Below, in pieces: positions 32,148 to 35,837 of a stretch of 35,837 nt of DNA. The position numbers and the translations under genes were made by a program. Positions within the stretch are counted from its first letter, which is position 1. Each line of letters starts with the position of its first letter. Origin of the DNA: Myxococcaceae bacterium (GTDB lineage: Bacteria; Myxococcota; Myxococcia; Myxococcales; Myxococcaceae); contig SECN01000225.1 in the NCBI GenBank assembly GCA_004173515.1, forward strand, positions 1 to 35,837. The letters are read 5' to 3'. Below the pieces are notes generated by a model. That model did no database searches and was not told where the DNA came from. It saw only the letters and a list, made by a program, of their open reading frames with translations.

Positions 32148-32861
32148 ATGGCGGTCGCCGTGCTGGTCAAGCTGGTCGGCGGCTTCTCCTGGTGGGCCGG
32201 CATCGTGCCCGGCGTCATCGCCCTCTTCGCCGCCTACATCGTGCTTGCCCGCCGGGTCTCCACCAAGGTCCAGGCGCTCATGACCACGGTCCAGAATGAT
32301 CTCCAGGGCCAGCCCGCCAACCAGAAGGAGGCCCAGGGCCGCGTGGACCGGGCCGTGAAGACGTTGGAGCAGGGCCTCGTCTGGGACAAGTGGCAGTTCC
32401 TCATCGGTCCGGAGATCCACGCCCAGATCGGCATGCTCAAGTACATGGTGAAGGACATCGAGGGCGCGAAGCCTCACCTGAAGCAGGCCAGCGGCCGCAA
32501 CTACATGGCCAAGGCCATGGAAGGCGCCCTGCACTTCCGCCTCAACGACAAGGACGCCATGAAGGCCTCCTTCGAGTCCGCGGTGAAGAGCGGCAAGAAG
32601 GAATCCATCGTCTGGGCCGCCTACGCCTGGTGCCTGTTGCAGCAGAAGGACAAGGACGCCGCCCAGCGGGTGCTCGCCCGGGGCGTGGAGCAGAACCCGT
32701 CCGACGAGAAGCTCAAGGGCAGCCTCGCCCAGCTGCAGAACGACAAGCGCCTGAAGATGAAGCCCTACGAACCGCTCTGGTGGCAGTTCGGCCTGGAAGC
32801 CCCGCCGACGATGCCCCCCATGGGCGGAGGCCGCCGCGTCCAGTTCACCCAGCGACGCTGA
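32148..32861 (+). CDS. TPR-like membrane-anchored hypothetical protein
   Basis: A 237-residue protein starting at ATG 32148. Residues about 6-35 hold one or two hydrophobic segments (LVKLVGGFSWWAGIVPGVIALFAAYIVLA), so the protein is anchored in the inner membrane. The soluble part (about 60-215) is built from helix pairs with TPR-like spacing: RVDRAVKTLEQGLVWDKW, AMEGALHFRLNDKDAMKASFESAVKSG, and AAYAWCLLQQKDKDAAQRVLARGVEQNPSDEKLKGSLAQL. The C-terminus is Pro/Met/Gly-rich and basic. Such small anchored TPR proteins often scaffold envelope complexes; no partner is evident here. It stands alone between tRNA-Leu and the structured intergenic region. Confidence 0.85.
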   Translation: MAVAVLVKLVGGFSWWAGIVPGVIALFAAYIVLARRVSTKVQALMTTVQNDLQGQPANQKEAQGRVDRAVKTLEQGLVWDKWQFLIGPEIHAQIGMLKYMVKDIEGAKPHLKQASGRNYMAKAMEGALHFRLNDKDAMKASFESAVKSGKKESIVWAAYAWCLLQQKDKDAAQRVLARGVEQNPSDEKLKGSLAQLQNDKRLKMKPYEPLWWQFGLEAPPTMPPMGGGRRVQFTQRR

Positions 32862-32878
32862 AGTCCGACGTCGGTTCG

Positions 32879-32944
32879 TCGAAGCGCGGTCGAACCAACG
32901 TCGAGGCTTTGTCGAGGCGCGGTCCCGCCGACGTTGAAGCCTCC
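32879..32944. repeat. Two degenerate 33-bp tandem repeats
   Basis: Two adjacent 33-bp units, 32879-32911 and 32912-32944, match at 23 of 33 positions; the best-conserved part is TCGARGCGCGGTC followed by CC-ACGT. A partial third copy (CCGACGTCGG) lies just before them near 32865. They begin 18 bp after the TPR-like stop codon. Confidence 0.6.
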
Positions 32945-32991
32945 CCGAAGTGCCGCAGGGCGCCTCTGAAGACGATGCCCGGAACTCCGTC

Positions 32992-33015
32992 GAGTGCGCT
33001 GACGTCAGCGCACTC
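32992..33015. promoter_or_regulatory. 24-bp perfect palindrome
   Basis: GAGTGCGCTGAC (32992-33003) is followed immediately by its exact reverse complement (33004-33015), with TGACGTCA at the centre. It lies 130 bp after the TPR-like gene and about 445 bp before the cyclase. With no loop it is a better fit to a dimeric-regulator site than to a terminator, although a cruciform or terminator role is possible. Confidence 0.5.
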
Positions 33016-33034
33016 CGGGGTGGCGAAACCTTGA

Positions 33035-33078
33035 AGCCACGTCGTGATGGCCGCCCTTCGAGGGTGGCCTCCGTGGCT
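33035..33078. other. Two-stage hairpin in the cyclase leader region
   Basis: AGCCACG (33035-33041) pairs with CGTGGCT (33072-33078), enclosing a second stem GGCC-G-CCCT (33049-33057) with AGGG-T-GGCC (33061-33069) and a TCG loop. The asymmetric internal loop (7 nt on one side, 2 on the other) is unlike a simple terminator and resembles a structured RNA element. It could also just terminate the TPR-like transcript. Confidence 0.45.
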
Positions 33079-33458
33079 GCCCTGCCCGGCAATTCCTACC
33101 GGGCGCGAACGCTCCGTAGCTGCAACGTCTTCCGATCCGCGCGGCGTCCCACGCGTCGGGTGTGTCGCAACCCCCTGAAAAGAGGCCGACGCGCGTTTGG
33201 ATCTCCGGGGCACACGCTTTGCTCTCGGGCAGGGACACGCGGGTGACCCGGGCAGGAAGGCCCGGGAGCGTCGCGGAGGCGGACGGGCTTGGCAGCCGGA
33301 GGTCTCGGGTGAAGTCTGGATGGGTGGGTGGGTGCTTGCAGGACGAGGCGGCGGCGGGTGCGCGTGGGGCGCAAGGGCGAGGGGAGCACCTCGAGGGGCG
33401 TGGCGCCCGAGACTTTCGGCCTGCCATTTCAGGCACGGCGAGCGGAGCGAACCAGTTC

Positions 33459-34415
33459 ATGGAACGGCACGGCCGCGGCAGTGAGCGGGCGCTTCTCCTC
33501 ATCATCGAAGACGACACCGGTGTGCGTGAGGGTCTGATGGACCTGCTCGCTCCCCGCTTCGACGTCCTGGCGGCGGCGGATGCCGGCGCGGGCGTGGAGC
33601 TGGCGCGCGAGCACCGCCCGGACCTCGTGCTCCTGGACCGGTTCCTGCCCTCCGGGGATGGGCTGGCGGTCCTGGAGACGCTCCAGGGCGACGTGCGCAC
33701 GGAGACGGTGCCGGTCATCTTCCTCACGGGGGACGCGGACGAGGCGACCCTGGAGAAATGTCTGGAGATGGGCGCCGTGGACTTCATCCACAAGCCGGCG
33801 AGCTCGCGCGAGCTGCTCGCCCGCATCGACCGGGCGGTGCGCCAGAGCGAGCAGCAGCGCAAGCTCCAGGTGCTGGCGCAGACGGACGCGCTCACGGGCC
33901 TGGCGAACTTCCGCGCCCTGTCGGTGCGGCTGGATGACGAGTTCAAGCGCGCCGTGCGCTACGGCTACTCGCTGAGCGTGGTGGTCATCGACCTGGATCA
34001 CCTCAAGGCCATCAACGACGGCATGGGGCACGACGTGGGCAACCGCGCCATCCTGTCGCTGGCCACGCTGATGCAGGGCAACCTGCGCGAGTCCGACTTC
34101 GCGGCGCGCTTCGGCGGCGACGAGTTCGTGGTGCTGCTGCCCCACCAGACGTCCCTGGAGGCGGCGGTGTTCGCGGAGCGGCTGCGCACGGAACTGCGCG
34201 GCGTGAACGTGCAGCGCAGCGACGGTCGCCCGGCGCCGTTCGGGTTGAGCATCAGCGTGGGCGTGGCGGATCACACCGCGGAGAACCCGCGCGAGAGCAC
34301 GGAAGCATTGCTGAAGGCGGCGGACGCCGCGCTGTACGAGGCCAAGCGGGAGGGGCGTGACCGGGTGGTGGTCTACGGCCAGTCCCTCCATGGCTCACCG
34401 GCGCAGCGGCACTGA
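33459..34415 (+). CDS. dmxB: REC-GGDEF diguanylate cyclase, DmxB-like
   Basis: A 318-residue response regulator that makes cyclic di-GMP. Residues about 12-130 are a receiver domain with LLIIEDD, phospho-acceptor D60 (LVLLDRFLPSGDG), the switch Thr in VIFLTGD and K in FIHKPAS. A short helical linker leads to the GGDEF domain (about 145-310), with the intact active-site motif GGDEF at 219-223, the nucleotide-binding FKRAVRYGYSLSVVVIDLDHLKAINDGMGH, and an inhibitory I-site RESD starting at R210, exactly five residues before GGDEF. D60 and R210 coincide with residues I recall for Myxococcus xanthus DmxB, the cyclase needed in starvation development; the symbol rests on that match and on neighbouring genes. 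ATG 33459 is preferred to the longer opening from 33162. Confidence 0.85.
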   Translation: MERHGRGSERALLLIIEDDTGVREGLMDLLAPRFDVLAAADAGAGVELAREHRPDLVLLDRFLPSGDGLAVLETLQGDVRTETVPVIFLTGDADEATLEKCLEMGAVDFIHKPASSRELLARIDRAVRQSEQQRKLQVLAQTDALTGLANFRALSVRLDDEFKRAVRYGYSLSVVVIDLDHLKAINDGMGHDVGNRAILSLATLMQGNLRESDFAARFGGDEFVVLLPHQTSLEAAVFAERLRTELRGVNVQRSDGRPAPFGLSISVGVADHTAENPRESTEALLKAADAALYEAKREGRDRVVVYGQSLHGSPAQRH

Positions 34416-34440
34416 TGGCGGGAAGGATCGAGGGCGCGCG

Positions 34441-35837
34441 ATGAGCGGGACCAGCAAGCTGGCGAGTGGTTCGAGGGTGGCGATCGTCGGCGGAGGCATC
34501 GCCGGCGCGGGGCTCGCGGCCTCGCTGCTCTTCAATGGTCGCGCTCGGGGCATCGCCCTGGACGTGCGCGTCTACGCGGGGGGCGCCGAGGAGCGCACCG
34601 CGCCCCCTGCCCTGCTGACGCCGGAGTGCCGCTCGCGGCTGGCGGCGCTCGGCTGCCGCATCCCGCCCGAGTGGCGCACGCACGAGCTGCGCGGCGTGGA
34701 GATCATCTCCCAGGGCGAGCGCGAGCTGCTGCCGTGCGCGCCCGGAGGCCTGTGGGTGGTGGATGGCTGGCCGCACGGAGAAGGCGGTCTGGATCAGGTG
34801 CGGCAGGTGCTGTCCACGGCGGCCAGTTCGCAGGGCGCCCGGTTCGTGAACCGCAACGTGGAGCGCGTGGAGCGGCAGGCGCCCGCGCCGGATGCGCCCG
34901 CGGCGGTGCGCAACGCCGGACCGCTGGTGGTCCGCGCGCAGGGCAGCGGTGAGCGCTTCCACGCGGTGGCGCTGGCCGCGGGAGCGGGACCGCTGCTGGG
35001 GGATGCGTTCTTCAAGGGCTTCCGTCCGGCGCCGTCCATGCCCGCGGTGCAGGCGCGGCTCAAGGGCGCGATGGTGGGCCGGGAGCTGATGCCGGTGGCG
35101 CGCCTCTGGGTGTCGCCGCTGCCCGCGGTGGATGCGCTGTTCCTCATCCCGGGCGCGGGCTCCGTGTACGCGCTGGCCTTCGGCGCGGCGGTGACGCCGG
35201 CGGACCTGTGCCAGGTGCTGATGATGGCCGCGCGGGACGGCCTGCTGGAGGAAGGTTTCGAGGTCGCCGCGCTGGAGACGACGCGCCTGCCCTTCGGCCC
35301 CGGTCGCACGCTGGTGGCGCCCGGGCAGTTGGTGGTGGGACCGGCCGCCTTCGGGCACCCGCTCCAGGTGGGCCTGTCGGAGACGCTGGCGTCGTGCAGC
35401 CGCGCCGCCGTGGCGCTGCTGGACGGGGGCCTGGACGCGCCGTCGCTGGAGCGCCGGTACGTGCGCGACGGGCTGGGCGAGCTGATGGAGGACGCGGCGG
35501 CCGGAGCGCGCGCCGTCACGTGGCTGCGGCGCGCGGGCAAGCGGGCCCCGGCGGCCTTCGTCGCGGCGCGCTCGAAGCACACCCTGGGTGGCGTGTACGG
35601 CGGCGGCGTGCTGGGCCTGAATGCCCCCACCCCGCTGTCGCTGCTGGCCGCGGCGCGCTGGGCGGGCGTGCGCGAGGTGGTGGGCTCGTGGCTGCGCACG
35701 CCGATGGAGCCCGTGCCCACGATGGTGCCGGAGGTGGAGCCGGACCTGTACTACGTGGTGGACGACGACGCGGACACGCGCGAGGCGTTGACGCTGCTGC
35801 TGGAGAGCACCGGCGCGCGCGTGGTGTCCTTCGCGGA
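34441..35837 (+). CDS. FAD-dependent oxidoreductase-like protein fused to a receiver domain (partial)
   Basis: The frame starts at ATG 34441, 6 nt after GAGGG and 25 nt after the cyclase stop, and is open to the end of the window (465 codons). Residues 12-25 (RVAIVGGGIAGAGL) are the dinucleotide-binding GxGxxG of flavin monooxygenases and geranylgeranyl-reductase-like proteins; a second conserved region near 295-325 (LVVGPAAFGHPLQVGLSETLASC) is the usual second FAD-contact segment (GDAAGxxxPxxGxG), here degenerate with no GD. From about residue 434 the sequence becomes YYVVDDDADTREALTLLLES, the first strand and helix of a receiver domain with its acidic triad. So the gene encodes a flavoprotein-like module joined to a receiver, transcribed with the cyclase. 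The end of the gene is outside the window. Confidence 0.82.
   Translation, partial: MSGTSKLASGSRVAIVGGGIAGAGLAASLLFNGRARGIALDVRVYAGGAEERTAPPALLTPECRSRLAALGCRIPPEWRTHELRGVEIISQGERELLPCAPGGLWVVDGWPHGEGGLDQVRQVLSTAASSQGARFVNRNVERVERQAPAPDAPAAVRNAGPLVVRAQGSGERFHAVALAAGAGPLLGDAFFKGFRPAPSMPAVQARLKGAMVGRELMPVARLWVSPLPAVDALFLIPGAGSVYALAFGAAVTPADLCQVLMMAARDGLLEEGFEVAALETTRLPFGPGRTLVAPGQLVVGPAAFGHPLQVGLSETLASCSRAAVALLDGGLDAPSLERRYVRDGLGELMEDAAAGARAVTWLRRAGKRAPAAFVAARSKHTLGGVYGGGVLGLNAPTPLSLLAAARWAGVREVVGSWLRTPMEPVPTMVPEVEPDLYYVVDDDADTREALTLLLESTGARVVSFA

Larger units (their letters stand above)
32862..33458 (+). other. 597-bp intergenic region with palindrome, hairpins and degenerate repeats
   Basis: No gene is supported here. 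The frame of the downstream cyclase is open back to 33162, but that extension is Arg/Gly-rich, shows no domain and would displace the receiver domain from its normal N-terminal position. The region contains degenerate tandem repeats (32879-32944), a 24-bp perfect palindrome (32992-33015), a branched hairpin (33035-33078), a GCCCGG/CCGGGC hairpin (33084-33104) and a 7-bp hairpin CCCGGGC/GCCCGGG (33247-33266). It is presumably the 3' end of the TPR-like transcript plus a long regulatory leader for the cyclase. Confidence 0.6.

Noticed and set aside
33000..33300. Possible c-di-GMP riboswitch before the cyclase
   Set aside because: The region has hairpins, but I could not find the conserved GEMM core or its tetraloop receptor pattern.
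33162..33458. 99-residue N-terminal extension of the diguanylate cyclase
   Set aside because: Arg/Gly-rich, no domain, and it overlaps hairpins. Starting at 33459 places the phospho-acceptor at residue 60 as expected for the family.
1..35837. CRISPR arrays, insertion sequences, prophage genes or attachment sites
   Set aside because: No regularly spaced repeats, transposase, integrase or phage genes were seen. The two tRNA genes have no duplicated 3' ends beside them that would suggest integration.

Overview
The window is about 36 kb of very GC-rich DNA with strong G/C bias at third codon positions. It almost entirely lacks TTA, CTA and TCA codons, which is why long empty antisense reading frames run opposite many genes. 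The gene content points to a myxobacterium (Myxococcota, Myxococcus/Corallococcus type): a Der/Era/RNase III block, leucine-catabolism-like acyl-CoA genes, a serine palmitoyltransferase, a REC-GGDEF protein whose key residues match what I recall of Myxococcus xanthus DmxB, and many receiver-domain proteins. From memory, M. xanthus LiuC and DmxB are MXAN_3757 and MXAN_3735; a similar gene distance separates their counterparts here. This comparison was not checked against a database.

Layout. Positions 1-5639 are minus-strand housekeeping genes read right to left: a conserved hypothetical gene, rnc, two cyclophilins, era, der and the start of a small N-terminally cytosolic protein. Positions 5639-12830 hold acyl-CoA metabolism genes on the minus strand (frameshifted acyl-CoA dehydrogenase, carboxyltransferase, 3-methylglutaconyl-CoA hydratase/LiuC-like, HMG-CoA lyase), interleaved with two plus-strand membrane-protein genes (YtxH-like and a Tim44/zinc-ribbon/TerB protein). 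Positions 12866-14836 carry a methyltransferase and a PLP aminotransferase.

Positions 14904-24021 form the most interesting block: an Aur1-like PAP2 membrane enzyme overlapping an MMPL lipid exporter on one strand, diverging from serine palmitoyltransferase plus a GNAT-type acyltransferase (candidate bacterial ceramide synthase), and converging with an MlaC-like periplasmic lipid carrier and a TolC-like outer-membrane protein. Together these read as a candidate sphingolipid (possibly ceramide phosphoinositol) synthesis and export module. The divergent intergenic region holds a good sigma-70-type promoter and a 20-bp near-perfect palindrome.

Positions 24256-31937 contain a class I aldolase, a large double-kinase hybrid sensor protein, tRNA-Ala(GGC) with a strong terminator, a coiled-coil hypothetical gene, an RsmB-family rRNA methyltransferase and a receiver/cupin-like regulator. 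Positions 32031-35837 hold tRNA-Leu(CAA), a TPR-like membrane protein, a 600-bp structured intergenic region with palindromes and tandem repeats, the diguanylate cyclase, and the start of a FAD-binding protein fused to a receiver domain.

Three genes (cyclophilin next to era, acyl-CoA dehydrogenase, mlaC-like) have broken or missing ends. These may be real mutations or sequence errors and should be checked before functional conclusions are drawn.
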